Source: Acidobacteriota bacterium (GTDB lineage Bacteria > Acidobacteriota > Terriglobia > Terriglobales > Acidobacteriaceae). From it: 64,000 nucleotides of DNA. The position numbers and the translations under genes were made by a program. This document shows, piece by piece, positions 27,561-36,634 of this stretch. The notes under the pieces were generated by a model that worked only from the letters and a program-made list of their open reading frames with translations, was not told where the DNA came from and ran no database searches. Positions within the stretch are counted from its first letter, which is position 1; each line of letters begins with the position of its first letter. Where the stretch lies: assembly GCA_021791875.1 (NCBI GenBank), contig JAJYVU010000012.1:1-64000 (forward strand). Reading direction: 5' to 3'.

Positions 27561-28703
27561 GTGAATGGAATTGTAGAAACAGAAGTGTCTGCGACGGAAG
27601 TGGTCGCGGGGCAGACGTGCTCGCTAGATGATTACCTGGCGATGCCGGATCACAGCATGGATGACCGGATTTCGGCGGCGCGGGAAGCGCTGGGCGCGAC
27701 GGCGGTTCTGCTGGGGCACCACTACCAGCGCGACGAAGTGGTGCGATTCGCGGACTTTACGGGCGACAGCTACAAGCTTTCGAAGATTGCGGCGGAGACG
27801 CCGGCGAAATATATCGTGTTCTGCGGCGTGCATTTTATGGCCGAGAGCGCGGATGTGCTTGGGCGCGACGACCAGCAGGTGATTTTGCCGGACATGAATG
27901 CCGGTTGCTCGATGGCGGATATGGCGGAGATCAGCCAGGTAGAGGCGTGCTGGGAGACGCTGGTGCGCGCGGGGTTGGATGAGAAGAACGTGATTCCGCT
28001 GACGTATATGAACTCGACGGCGGCGATCAAGGCGTTTTGCGGGGAGCGCGGCGGCCTGGTGTGTACGTCGTCAAACGCGGGCAAGGCGTTTGAGTGGGCG
28101 TTTGCGCGGGCGGAGAAAATTCTGTTTTTGCCGGACCAGCATCTGGGGCGGAACACGGCGTATGCGATGGGGATTTCGCTGGATGAGATGGTGGTGTTTG
28201 ACCCGTGGCAGATTGGTGGCGGGGTGACGCCGGAGAAGCTGCGCGCGGCGAAAGTGATTCTGTGGAAGGGGCATTGCTCGGTGCATCAACGCTTTTTGCC
28301 GGAGCACGTGGATATAGTGCGGGCGAAGTATCCGGGAATTCGAGTGGTGGTGCATCCGGAGTGCCGCTGGGAGGTCTGCCAGAAGGCGGATGCGCTGGGC
28401 TCAACGGAGCGGATTATTGCCGAGGTGGAACAGGCGCCGGAGGGCACGATGTTTGCCATCGGGACGGAGATTCACCTGGTGAACCGGCTGGCGAAGAAGT
28501 TTGCCGGGAAGGACAAACGGATTATTACCCTGGACGATACCGGGTGTCTGTGCACGACAATGTATCGCATCAGCCCGGGACATCTGGCGTGGGCGCTGGA
28601 GAACCTGGTGAATGGGCAAGTGGTGAACCGGATCCAGGTGGACTGGGGCGTGAAGTACTGGGCGCGGGTGGCACTGGACCGGATGCTGGAAATTCGGGGA
28701 TAG
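27561..28703 (+). CDS. nadA: Quinolinate synthase
   Basis: A 380-residue 4Fe-4S enzyme that condenses iminoaspartate with dihydroxyacetone phosphate to quinolinate. Family blocks are LLGHHYQRDEVV, CGVHFMAESA (C88), VCTSSNAGK (C168), VVHPEC (C268) and DDTGCLC (C329/C331); three of these cysteines hold the cluster. The GTG at 27561, with AAGG about ten bases before it, is preferred over a TTG at 27501. It precedes a DUF2203 gene by three bases. The 278-bp spacer to tatB is divergent and holds AT-rich stretches near 27375-27391 that may be promoter. Confidence 0.94.
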   Translation: MNGIVETEVSATEVVAGQTCSLDDYLAMPDHSMDDRISAAREALGATAVLLGHHYQRDEVVRFADFTGDSYKLSKIAAETPAKYIVFCGVHFMAESADVLGRDDQQVILPDMNAGCSMADMAEISQVEACWETLVRAGLDEKNVIPLTYMNSTAAIKAFCGERGGLVCTSSNAGKAFEWAFARAEKILFLPDQHLGRNTAYAMGISLDEMVVFDPWQIGGGVTPEKLRAAKVILWKGHCSVHQRFLPEHVDIVRAKYPGIRVVVHPECRWEVCQKADALGSTERIIAEVEQAPEGTMFAIGTEIHLVNRLAKKFAGKDKRIITLDDTGCLCTTMYRISPGHLAWALENLVNGQVVNRIQVDWGVKYWARVALDRMLEIRG

Positions 28704-28706
28704 CGA

Positions 28707-29141
28707 ATGAAGACTTTCACGCTGGACGAAGCGCAATTGCTGCTGCCGACGATCGAAGCGCTGCTGAAGCGGGCGATGGAAGCAAAAGAGGCCGCCGAGA
28801 CGGTGGAAGAGGAACTGCAGGAGCTCGCCCGGCGGATTTTTCTGGCCGGCGGCACGATGGTAAACGTCAGCGAGGTGCAGGAGAAAAAGGCAGCGATGAC
28901 CGGCCTGGTGCAGCGGGCCAAGGATGCCGTGGAGGAGATCGACGCAATCGGCGTGCAGGTGAAAGACCTGAATATGGGACTGCTGGACTTTCCGGCGTAT
29001 CTGGACGGCGAGATTGTGCTGCTGTGCTGGAAGCTGGGCGAAGAGAAGATCGAGTTCTGGCATTCGGTCGAGGAAGGATTTCGCGGGCGACAGCCGGTGG
29101 AGGGGCGGTTCGGGGCGGGGAATCCGGACAAGACAAACTAA
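28707..29141 (+). CDS. DUF2203-family protein
   Basis: A 144-residue mostly helical protein. It starts KTFTLDEAQLLLPTIEALLKRA and ends with LDGEIVLLCWKLGEEKIEFWHSVEEGF, the Trp/Glu-rich block that defines DUF2203. Function is unknown. It begins three bases after nadA and may ride on its transcript, but nothing links the two biochemically. It converges on the CPBP gene with a 17-bp gap. Confidence 0.85.
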   Translation: MKTFTLDEAQLLLPTIEALLKRAMEAKEAAETVEEELQELARRIFLAGGTMVNVSEVQEKKAAMTGLVQRAKDAVEEIDAIGVQVKDLNMGLLDFPAYLDGEIVLLCWKLGEEKIEFWHSVEEGFRGRQPVEGRFGAGNPDKTN

Positions 29142-29158
29142 GGCTGGTTGGAGCGTAA

Positions 29159-29914
29159 TCAGGCCGGTTGTGGGCGCGCGAAGATGCGGGCGAGCGATGG
29201 GCGGATGACGAGGCCGATGAGGTCGAGGAAGGCGTGAGCACCGACGGCGGCCCAGATGGTTCCGGTGAAGAGGTAGGTGAGGGTGAGCAGGATGCCGAGG
29301 ATGGTGGTGGCGATGACCCCGGCGATGCCCTGATAAAAATGGGCGAGGCCGAAGATGATGGCAGCGAGTACGAAAGCCGGGACGGCGTGGCCGATGAGGA
29401 TGGCAAACAGGAGGGGCAAAAGCAGGCGGAAGTAGAGTTCCTCACTGAAGCCGGCGTTGACGGACAGAAGAGCTCCGTGGGCGATTTCAGGCCAGTTGCG
29501 GGGCAGGAGAGGGGCAATATCGCCGATGGTGACAGGCTTTAGGGCCTGTTTTTTCTTTTTGCGGCGGGCGGCGAGGATCCCGATGATGAGACCAAAGACG
29601 ATGGCGCTGGTGGTGCCGATGAGAAAGCCGGTCATGCCTGCCTGGCTGGGGCCGTGGTCGTGGAAAAACGTGGCGAGACGGAGGAACTCCGGCGGCAGGG
29701 AGACGAGCGCGGAGAGCCGGCCAAGGATGGCGAGGGAGATGAGGCTGACGCAGCCGAAGAGCAGGAAGCTCTTCAGCGTCCAGATGCGGAAACGGCGCTG
29801 GCGGTCTTCTGTGCGGGTGAGCGCTTTGAAGGCGCGGTAATCGGCTGGATCGTTGCGAAGAAACCAGGCAAAAGGAAGAAGGCAGAGTATAAGCAGAATG
29901 GCGGCGAGGGCCAT
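29159..29914 (-). CDS. CPBP-family intramembrane metalloprotease
   Basis: A 251-residue membrane protein with about seven helices. The conserved motifs are SEELYFRLLLP (motif 1, EExxxR), IIFGLAHFYQG (motif 2, His) and AVGAHAFLDLIGL (motif 3). These acidic and His residues bind metal in the Abi/CAAX protease superfamily. The start at 29914 begins with a hydrophobic helix; the longer frame upstream is unlikely. A basic linker RRKKKKQ separates the N-terminal helices from the catalytic part. The substrate is unknown. Confidence 0.88.
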   Translation of the reverse strand: MALAAILLILCLLPFAWFLRNDPADYRAFKALTRTEDRQRRFRIWTLKSFLLFGCVSLISLAILGRLSALVSLPPEFLRLATFFHDHGPSQAGMTGFLIGTTSAIVFGLIIGILAARRKKKKQALKPVTIGDIAPLLPRNWPEIAHGALLSVNAGFSEELYFRLLLPLLFAILIGHAVPAFVLAAIIFGLAHFYQGIAGVIATTILGILLTLTYLFTGTIWAAVGAHAFLDLIGLVIRPSLARIFARPQPA

Positions 29915-30225
29915 GTGGGTCTCCGTGTGTGCGGATGCGACTGGGAGGTGTCGGGATGTTCGGACGCCAGTGTATCTGAGCTGATGAGCGGGAGAGCGGT
30001 GGATCGCGTCAGATAATGCGATAGGGCGCATTCGGTTCATACGTAGACAGATCGACGGCAGTTGGAGTGGCTTGTTCTTAAGGAAGGAGCCACCGGGAAG
30101 CGTTTCTCTTGTAAGCACATGAAGCGAAAACGCTGAAGTGTGTCTGCGGACGCGACGGCGGCCGGGATGGGAAGATAGGAAAGATAGAGCAGGCTAGCGG
30201 TTATGCCGCCCGCCGGAGGCCGAGG
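29915..30225. other. Intergenic region with two tandem hairpins
   Basis: No convincing gene lies in these 311 bases between divergent genes. Two dyads stand out: GTGGCT/AGCCAC (30067-30072 with 30088-30093) and AGCGTTT/AAACGCT (30099-30105 with 30128-30134). Promoters for the protease and the lipoprotein must lie here, but no strong consensus was recognised. Confidence 0.5.
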
Positions 30226-31371
30226 ATGAGATTTGCAGGATGGTGTTTGCTGGCGGGGCTGCTGGCGCTGGCGGGGTGCGGGCAGTTTTTTCCGCCGGTG
30301 ACGAGTACGAACGGCGGCGGAGGGTCCGGTGGCGGCGGCGGCGGAACGGGGGCTACCGGGGCTTACCTGTATGTTGCGAATTCGAACCCGAATCTGAACA
30401 CAATAGCTGGGTTTTCGCTCACGAATGGAAAGCTGACAAACATTAGCGGCTCACCCTTCGCAGTGCCGCTGACGCCCAGCTGTATTGCGATGACGCCGAA
30501 CGACAGCCTGCTGTACATGGGATCACTCTCAGGCGCGATTTATGTGTACACGGTGGGGAGCAACGGCGCGATTTCGCTGGGCAATGGCGGAACGCCGGTG
30601 TTTACGGGGGATTCGCCGGTGACGATGGAAATCGACTCGACCGGGCAGTGGATTGTGTGGGTTTCGGGGTTTTCGGGGGAAGCGTATGTGTTTGGGATTA
30701 ATTCGTCGACGGGAGCTTTGACGAATTTGAATGTGCCGGGGGTTGCGCTGGCGAGTTCAGCAGCCAGTTCGCTGGCGATTACGCCGAATGACGCGTATGT
30801 GTATGTGGCGCTGGGCACGGACGGCGTGGAGACGCTGAGCTTCAATGGAACGACCGGGGCGCTGGCTCCAGTGAACAGCGTGCTTCCGCCGAAACAGAAT
30901 CTGGATGCGGATTTGGCGGTGGCGGTTTCGCCCAATGGGAAATACCTGTATGTGACGGAGACGGGCATCAATGCTGTACGCGTTTTCTCTATTGCGTCCA
31001 ACGGGACACTGAGCGAGATCAGCGGATCGCCGTTTAAGACGGGGCTTGGACCGGCGGCGGTGCTGGCCGATCCGACGGGCAGCTATGTGTATGTGGCGAA
31101 TCGAACGGGAAATTCGATCAGCGCGTTTTCGGTGGGGACTACGGGTGGGCTGACGGCGATCGCAGGCTCGCCGTTTTCGACCGGAACGACGCCGGTTGCG
31201 ATGGCCGAGGACAAGACGAAGGGCTATCTGGCGGTGGTGAACGAAGGCGGGAGCCCGGACCTGCAGGTATTCCAGTTCAGCACGACGACTCCGGGTGCGC
31301 TGACGCCGGTCGCAACTTCGTCGACGGGAACGGATCCAACACAGGCGATTGGGATTGCGGCGACGCAGTGA
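30226..31371 (+). CDS. Beta-propeller lipoprotein (YVTN / lactonase-like)
   Basis: A 381-residue lipoprotein. The signal ends LLALAGC with lipidated Cys18, followed by a Gly-rich linker (TNGGGGSGGGGGG), then repeated blades with the pattern AYLYVANSNPN, DAYVYVALGTDG, GKYLYVTETGIN and GSYVYVANRTGN, spaced about 40-90 residues. This is a YVTN-type seven-bladed propeller like those in 6-phosphogluconolactonase-type proteins. No catalytic residues can be named; a structural or binding role at the envelope is as likely as lactonase activity. Acidobacteria carry many such genes. Confidence 0.85.
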   Translation: MRFAGWCLLAGLLALAGCGQFFPPVTSTNGGGGSGGGGGGTGATGAYLYVANSNPNLNTIAGFSLTNGKLTNISGSPFAVPLTPSCIAMTPNDSLLYMGSLSGAIYVYTVGSNGAISLGNGGTPVFTGDSPVTMEIDSTGQWIVWVSGFSGEAYVFGINSSTGALTNLNVPGVALASSAASSLAITPNDAYVYVALGTDGVETLSFNGTTGALAPVNSVLPPKQNLDADLAVAVSPNGKYLYVTETGINAVRVFSIASNGTLSEISGSPFKTGLGPAAVLADPTGSYVYVANRTGNSISAFSVGTTGGLTAIAGSPFSTGTTPVAMAEDKTKGYLAVVNEGGSPDLQVFQFSTTTPGALTPVATSSTGTDPTQAIGIAATQ

Positions 31372-31468
31372 ATACGGGCATCAGAGGGGTGCCGGCGCTG
31401 GTACGGGGCGCCCGGGAGATACGCGAAGCCGGTGCTATGCTCGAAACAAGGCCGGATCGCTTTTGCTC

Positions 31469-32596
31469 ATGAAGTTTGCAGATGCCAGTGTGCGACGCAC
31501 ATGCCTTGGAATGCTATTGGCAGTTTTCCTGATAGGTCTTTCCGGCTGCCGCCGGATCGAACATCAGATGGCTCCGCAGTATGTGTATGTTGCGGCGGAG
31601 CACACGTTTCTGCGCGATCGTGTGGCGCCGGTGGCGAATTTCGTCACCGAAGTGAAGAACGGTGAGCGGCTGCGGGTGCTGGAACACCAGACGCGCTTTT
31701 ACAAAGTCAAGGCTCCGAACGGGAGAGTCGGCTGGATTGAGGAGCTTTACGTCGTCAACCAGGGGGAGATGGACAAATTTGACGCTCTCCGGAAGGAGTA
31801 CGCGAATACTCCTCCATTGGCGAAGGCAATTCTCGAAGAGACTTCGTATTTGCACGATGCGCCGGGATTGCAGGCGCCACACTATTACCTGCTGCATGCA
31901 AACGACAAGCTGGACATGCTGGAACGGGCATCGGTGCCACGGCGGGAGTCGACGCTGGCGATGATGCAGCGGGAACAGGATGTAAAAGAGGGCAAGACCC
32001 CACCACCGGTCCCGATGGAGGACTACTGGCTGGTGCGCGATGCGAAGGGGCGCACGGGATGGGTGCGCGGGAGCGCGCTGGTGCCGGATGTGCCAAATTC
32101 GGTGCTGGTGCTGGCACCGTCAGAGCGGATGATTGGGGCGTACCTGTTCCGGCAGGTAAAAGACCCGAAATCGGATGCGCCGGACCACATGGTGCCCGAG
32201 TACGTGGCGGTATTTGCGCCTTACCAGGGAGGGTTACCGTACGATTTTGACGAGATCCGGGTGTTTACCTGGGATGTTCCGGGGCACCAGTACGAAACGG
32301 CATACAGCGTGCATCACATAGAGGGGTTTTTCCCAGTGACGGTGGGGCATGAGAAGTTCGGGCAGGATACGGATCCGGTGTTTTCGTTTCAAATCTCGAA
32401 AAATCCACAAATTGCGCTGAACCCGCAGACGGGGCGGGTGAATCCGGGGCCGACCATCACCGTGAAATACCGGATGGAGGGTGTAATTGCGCGCCAGATT
32501 GAGGGCCCGACGGTTCTTTCTCCCCAGCCAGAGGGTCAAAATGGGGCGCATCGAGGGCGATTTCGCAGAAGCAGGAAATTAGGGCGTAAACATTAA
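31469..32596 (+). CDS. Lipoprotein with SH3-like domains
   Basis: A 375-residue probable lipoprotein. The signal is LGMLLAVFLIGLSGC, with the cysteine near residue 27. Two bacterial-SH3-like segments follow: YVAAEHTFLRDRVAPVANFVTEVKNGERLRVLEHQTRFYKVKAP split by GRVGWIEE, and ARASVPRRES-like through GRTGWVRGSALVPD. The C-terminal half (EYVAVFAPYQGGLPYDFDEIRV) is unassigned, and its tail is basic. The start at 31469 gives a clean signal; upstream in-frame codons lie in the intergenic DNA. SH3b domains often bind cell-wall peptides. It precedes hfq by about 210 bp. Confidence 0.75.
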   Translation: MKFADASVRRTCLGMLLAVFLIGLSGCRRIEHQMAPQYVYVAAEHTFLRDRVAPVANFVTEVKNGERLRVLEHQTRFYKVKAPNGRVGWIEELYVVNQGEMDKFDALRKEYANTPPLAKAILEETSYLHDAPGLQAPHYYLLHANDKLDMLERASVPRRESTLAMMQREQDVKEGKTPPPVPMEDYWLVRDAKGRTGWVRGSALVPDVPNSVLVLAPSERMIGAYLFRQVKDPKSDAPDHMVPEYVAVFAPYQGGLPYDFDEIRVFTWDVPGHQYETAYSVHHIEGFFPVTVGHEKFGQDTDPVFSFQISKNPQIALNPQTGRVNPGPTITVKYRMEGVIARQIEGPTVLSPQPEGQNGAHRGRFRRSRKLGRKH

Positions 32597-32808
32597 GTGC
32601 TGCAACGGATGTGCACGCATCCAATCGGATGAAGTAAGCTGTCTACCACCGAACTTTTGGGAAGCTCGCGTTTTTTCATTGCCGTACGCGGACTTTTTCG
32701 CTGACGGTGATAGACAATCGGTGGATGTGAACTATGCAGTTTCAACTTTTTGCATCCGGGGCAATGAACTTTTAGAACGGCTCACCAGCACAAGGAGATC
32801 GGCATTCT

Positions 32809-33144
32809 ATGGATAACAAGCCGGCACAGAATATTCAGGACACCTTCCTGAACACGGTCCGCAAAGATAAGACTCCGATTACGATTTACCTCGTCAGTGG
32901 GGTAAAGCTTACGGGGAAGATCCGCTCATTCGACAAGTATTCAGTTCTTCTGGAGAACAACAGCCAGGAGCAACTGATCTTCAAGCATGCCATTTCGACA
33001 GTGGTGAGCAGCCGCTCGGTACTGCATGGCGAGCATCGGCCAGCGCCGTCACATACGTCGGCATCCGGCCCGGGAGCAGGCAATGCGGTTGCCGGCGCAC
33101 CGGTAACAGGCGGAACCTCGGGAAGCACTTCCGGGGGAGTCTGA
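32809..33144 (+). CDS. hfq: RNA chaperone Hfq
   Basis: A 111-residue Sm-like protein that pairs small RNAs with mRNAs. The Sm1 motif is [17 protein letters not shown]...DKYSVLL and Sm2 is [11 protein letters not shown]; the latter usually reads YKHAIST, so Phe replaces Tyr. The core ends near residue 72 and is followed by a ~38-residue Gly/Ser/Thr/Ala-rich disordered tail. AAGGAG lies 11 bases upstream. hflX follows after 33 bp, the conserved hfq-hflX arrangement. The 212-bp upstream spacer is AT-richer and holds no gene I can see. Confidence 0.95.
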   Translation: MDNKPAQNIQDTFLNTVRKDKTPITIYLVSGVKLTGKIRSFDKYSVLLENNSQEQLIFKHAISTVVSSRSVLHGEHRPAPSHTSASGPGAGNAVAGAPVTGGTSGSTSGGV

Positions 33145-33177
33145 GCTGGGATCAGGGCAGAAGCTCGGGACAAGACT

Positions 33178-34596
33178 GTGGCGAATCGTTCCGGGGTGCG
33201 GATGGGATCGGGCGTGAGAGCGGCCGTGGATCCATCCATGCCCTCGGAGCGCGCGCTACTGGTTTCAGTAGACCTGGGGCAGCGGAAGGCAGCGGTTCTC
33301 ACTGCGGCCCGGCAGGCCCGGGATGCGGCTTCGTTGCGCGACGTCGGCGAAGCTGGGCGCGAATCCAGCGAAGCAGTCGTAGCGGGCGGGAGCAATGAAG
33401 AGTTCCTAAGCGGCGTGGCGGAATTTCGCGAGCTGGTGCTGAGCGCCGGGGCGGAAATTGCCGGGGAGCTGACGCAGCGTCGCGCCAAGGCGGATGCCGC
33501 GACATTGATCGGCAGCGGTAAGGTCGAGGAAGTGGCTGCGGCCGCTGCGTCGAGCCGTGCCGATGTGATTATTTTTGGCCAGAACCTGACGCCCACCCAA
33601 CTGAGAAACCTGGAAAGAGAGCTGCCGGGGCGAGTGATCGACCGTACGCAGCTGATTCTGGACATTTTTGCGCGCCATGCGCGGACGCGCGAGGGCATGC
33701 TGCAGGTGGAGCTGGCGCAGCTGGAGTACATGCTGCCGAGGCTGACGGGGCGTGGCCGGGAGATGTCGCGCCTGGGCGGCGGCATCGGCACACGCGGACC
33801 GGGCGAGACGCAGCTGGAGACGGACCGGCGACGGATTCAGCGACGGATCGCACAGCTGAGGGGCGAACTGGAGAGCGTACGGCGGATTCGCGGCCAGCAG
33901 CGGCAGCGGCGGGAGGCGGTTCCGGTGCCGACGGTGGCGCTGGTGGGCTACACGAACGCCGGCAAGAGCACGCTGTTCAATGCCCTGACGGGGGCAAGTG
34001 TGCTGGAGTCGGCGCGGATGTTTGCGACGCTGGACCCGAAGCTGCGGGCGATTACGCTGCCAAGCCGGAGGAAGGTTCTGCTGTCGGATACGGTGGGTTT
34101 TATTCGGGACTTGCCGCCGACGCTGATCAGTTCGTTTCGAGCGACGCTGGAAGAGGTGCAGAAGGCCGAGGTATTGCTGCATGTACAGGACTGCTCGAGT
34201 GCGATGCGGGAAGAGCATCGGAGCGAAGTGAAGCTTGTGCTGGCGGAACTAGGTGTGCGGGAGAAACCACAGATCGAGGTGCTGAACAAGGTGGACCTGC
34301 TGACGCCGGAGGAGCAGTCCGGGCTGCGCGAGGGAGTGGGCCGGCCGCTGGCGATTTCGGCCAAGACGGGGGATGGGCTGCCGGAGCTGCTGGAGCGGAT
34401 CGATGAGGCGCTGCAGCAGGATCCGATGGTGGAAGCGCGGCTGCGGATTCCGCAGTCGGAGGGGGAAGCGATTGCGGCGCTGGAAGCGGGTGCGGTGATT
34501 CGGGGTCGGGAATTCGAGGGAAACCTGGTGAGGATGGCGGTTTCTGCGCCGGCGTCGCTGGTGGGACGGTTCAGAAGATTCGTGGAAAAACAATAA
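33178..34596 (+). CDS. hflX: Ribosome-associated GTPase HflX
   Basis: A 472-residue GTPase that splits or rescues stalled ribosomes under stress. The N-terminal HflX domain has [10 protein letters not shown] and [19 protein letters not shown]; the linker carries [20 protein letters not shown]. The G domain holds [12 protein letters not shown] (about 258-269), [10 protein letters not shown] and NKVDL. The start is uncertain: GTG at 33178 is used, but ATG at 33202 or 33238 would remove a poorly conserved leader. A long stem-loop follows the stop at 34598-34641. Confidence 0.94.
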   Translation: MANRSGVRMGSGVRAAVDPSMPSERALLVSVDLGQRKAAVLTAARQARDAASLRDVGEAGRESSEAVVAGGSNEEFLSGVAEFRELVLSAGAEIAGELTQRRAKADAATLIGSGKVEEVAAAAASSRADVIIFGQNLTPTQLRNLERELPGRVIDRTQLILDIFARHARTREGMLQVELAQLEYMLPRLTGRGREMSRLGGGIGTRGPGETQLETDRRRIQRRIAQLRGELESVRRIRGQQRQRREAVPVPTVALVGYTNAGKSTLFNALTGASVLESARMFATLDPKLRAITLPSRRKVLLSDTVGFIRDLPPTLISSFRATLEEVQKAEVLLHVQDCSSAMREEHRSEVKLVLAELGVREKPQIEVLNKVDLLTPEEQSGLREGVGRPLAISAKTGDGLPELLERIDEALQQDPMVEARLRIPQSEGEAIAALEAGAVIRGREFEGNLVRMAVSAPASLVGRFRRFVEKQ

Positions 34597-34597
34597 C

Positions 34598-34641
34598 GGC
34601 CCGGAGGAGTGAGCGTGGTGGGAAACTCACCTCTCCGAGCC
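34598..34641 (+). terminator. Long stem-loop directly after hflX
   Basis: 34598-34613 pairs with 34626-34641: 16 positions with two mismatches and one G-T pair, around a 12-nt loop. It begins two bases after the hflX stop. No T-run follows, so it may be a transcript-stabilising 3' structure or part of a structured RNA rather than a classic terminator. Two further small stems follow (34640-34658 and 34685-34708). Confidence 0.5.
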
Positions 34642-34747
34642 GCTGGACCCTGAAGCGGGTCATAGGCGATACTTAGAGTGTACGCCGCTTGGAATTAGCG
34701 TCAAGCGGACGGAGCAATTTCGTTCGCGCTGATTCTGCAATTGCGTA

Positions 34748-34776
34748 TTGACACTGGTCCGCGCGCTTTGTTAGAA
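34748..34776 (+). promoter_or_regulatory. Probable sigma-70 promoter of the ATP synthase operon
   Basis: A perfect -35 TTGACA (34748-34753), a 17-base spacer and TTAGAA (34771-34776) as -10. A start near 34783 would leave a leader of about 50 bases before the first gene at 34834. The position, between the post-hflX stem-loop and the operon, fits. Confidence 0.6.
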
Positions 34777-34833
34777 ACGGGGGTCCGGGCGGCCTTATCT
34801 GCTTAGTTCCCAACATTATACGTCGATCATTAC

Positions 34834-35289
34834 ATGCAAGAAATAGTCAACGATCTCGGTCAATTTGTGCTCGGCTCTGTGCCGACAATGATTTTGTTTC
34901 TGCTGTTGGTGGCAGGCTACCACTTTATTTTGTACCGACCGCTGAGGCGGACCCGTGCGGAACGGTATGAGCGGACGCAGGGCGCTGTGGAGCGAGCGCA
35001 CGCCGCAGTGGCTGCAGCGGATGTGAAGTCGCAGGAATACGAGGCGAAGCTGCGTGCGGCGCGTGCGGAGATTCATCACGCACGGGAGCTGCAAGTGCAG
35101 CAGTGGAACGCAGAGCGAGAAACGGCGCTGGCGAGCGCGCGTTTGCTGGCGCGTGACCGTACCGAAGCCGCAAAGCGGGAGATTGCGCGGCAAGCCGCAG
35201 CAGCCAAGCTGCAATTGCACGCGGAGATTGGACAGATTGCGGAGCAGATGCAGGAAGCCGTGCTACCGGCGGTGGGGAGCGCGCGGTGA
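34834..35289 (+). CDS. F-type ATP synthase subunit b'
   Basis: A 151-residue peripheral stalk subunit. It has one N-terminal transmembrane helix (VPTMILFLLLVAGYHFILYRP) and a long charged helix with Ala/Glu/Arg heptad character to the end. It differs from the larger b subunit encoded next, so the stalk is probably a b/b' heterodimer. It heads the operon; its stop overlaps the next GTG start by four bases. Confidence 0.88.
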   Translation: MQEIVNDLGQFVLGSVPTMILFLLLVAGYHFILYRPLRRTRAERYERTQGAVERAHAAVAAADVKSQEYEAKLRAARAEIHHARELQVQQWNAERETALASARLLARDRTEAAKREIARQAAAAKLQLHAEIGQIAEQMQEAVLPAVGSAR

Positions 35290-36032
35290 AGCAGATTTTG
35301 AGAACGGGATGTCTGGCGCTGGCGCTTGGTCTTGCGTTGGGAGCGATGACGCTGCCCGCGCGGGCACAGGCTTCGCATGCCGGCGTGGCGGCGATGGCGC
35401 AGAGTCAGCCGAAGAGCCAGGTGGATGCTCAGAAGTCCAACGGGCCTCCGGAACAGATGGATGCTCCCGAGACAGAGCGGCAACACAAGGATTACTTGTA
35501 TTCGTCCTCGGTGCAGTGGTTTGCAAAGAAGCTGGGATTGCCGGTCAAGACGATGGCTCAGATCTTTGAGTGGCTGAACTCGGGGATTCTGCTGTTTGTG
35601 ATTTTTTACTTCCTCTTCAAAGCCTTGCCGGGAATTTTCCGGCGCCGGACGGAGCGATTGCAGAAGGACCTGGTGGAAGCCAAGCAGGTAAGCGACGATG
35701 CGAAGCGCAGGCTGGCGGCGATCGAGGAACGGCTGTCGCACCTGGATGCAGAGATCGAGGCATTCCGGAAACGATCAGAACACGAAGCTGCCGAGGAAGA
35801 GCGACGCATGCACGAGGCGCTGGAGACGGAGCGGCAACGGATTGTGCACTCCGCCGAGCAGGAAATTGACGCCGCGAGCGCCATGGCACAGCGGAATTTG
35901 CGGCGTTATGCGGCGGAACTGGCGCTGGGACAGGTGCGGTCGAGCCTGAAGGTGGATGCGGACCGCGACAAGGCGCTGGTGGCTGAATTTGCGAAGTCGA
36001 TTACGGGCAAGCCCAAAGGAGAGCAGAGCTGA
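35286..36032 (+). CDS. atpF: F-type ATP synthase subunit b with N-terminal presequence
   Basis: A 248-residue peripheral stalk subunit. The conserved part starts near residue 75: FEWLNSGILLFVIFYFLFKAL as membrane anchor, then a charged coiled coil. Before it comes a signal-like N terminus (LALALGLALGAMTLPARAQA) and a ~55-residue Gln/Pro-rich stretch. That gives an apparently cleavable presequence and a periplasmic extension, absent from the textbook E. coli protein. GTG start at 35286, coupled to b'. Confidence 0.9.
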   Translation: MKQILRTGCLALALGLALGAMTLPARAQASHAGVAAMAQSQPKSQVDAQKSNGPPEQMDAPETERQHKDYLYSSSVQWFAKKLGLPVKTMAQIFEWLNSGILLFVIFYFLFKALPGIFRRRTERLQKDLVEAKQVSDDAKRRLAAIEERLSHLDAEIEAFRKRSEHEAAEEERRMHEALETERQRIVHSAEQEIDAASAMAQRNLRRYAAELALGQVRSSLKVDADRDKALVAEFAKSITGKPKGEQS

Positions 36033-36571
36033 TGGCGGCCTTTGCCCTGCGCTACGCGCGCGCGTTTGCGGATGTGATCGCCGAGGCGCATCTGTCCTAT
36101 GAAGACGTGAAGCGCCAACTGAAAGACTTTACGACGGCCTGGCATGCGGCCGCGGATTTGCGGGAAGTGTTTCTGGATCCTTCGTTTCCGCTGCCGGAGA
36201 AGATTACGATTCTGGACCGCATGAACCAGAAGCTGCAGCTGGCGCCGCAGGTGAAGAACTTTGTGGCTGTGCTGCTGCACCATAACCGGATGGATGCCTA
36301 CGAGGAGATTCTGGATGAATTTCGGCGGGAGATGAACAGCCGGCTGGGCATCGCGGAGGTAGAGGTGACGTCGGCGCGTGTGCTGGACGAGCAGGAGCGC
36401 CGGGCGCTGATCCTTAAGATCGGCGAGCTGGTGCATGGCAAGGTGGAAGCGACATTTCGCGAGGACCAGGCGCTGATTGGCGGCGTGATTGTGCGGGTAG
36501 GGAGCACGGTTTACGACGGATCGGTGCGCGGGCGGCTCGCGGTACTGGAAAACCAACTGGCTGCGAAGTAG
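36032..36571 (+). CDS. atpH: F-type ATP synthase subunit delta
   Basis: A 179-residue F1 subunit linking the peripheral stalk to the alpha/beta crown. The N-terminal six-helix domain (FALRYARAFADVIAEAHL) and the C-terminal block LDEQERRALILKIGELVHGKVEATFREDQALIGGVIVRVGSTVYDGSVRGRL-like region are standard, though the sequence is given here only in part. The start overlaps the preceding stop (TGATG). A 63-bp gap separates it from atpA. Confidence 0.94.
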   Translation: MAAFALRYARAFADVIAEAHLSYEDVKRQLKDFTTAWHAAADLREVFLDPSFPLPEKITILDRMNQKLQLAPQVKNFVAVLLHHNRMDAYEEILDEFRREMNSRLGIAEVEVTSARVLDEQERRALILKIGELVHGKVEATFREDQALIGGVIVRVGSTVYDGSVRGRLAVLENQLAAK

Positions 36572-36634
36572 GCGGCAGCAGAAGCAACGCAAAAGCAGAG
36601 CAACAGGGATTTACCCGGCTGGGAACAGGGAAGC

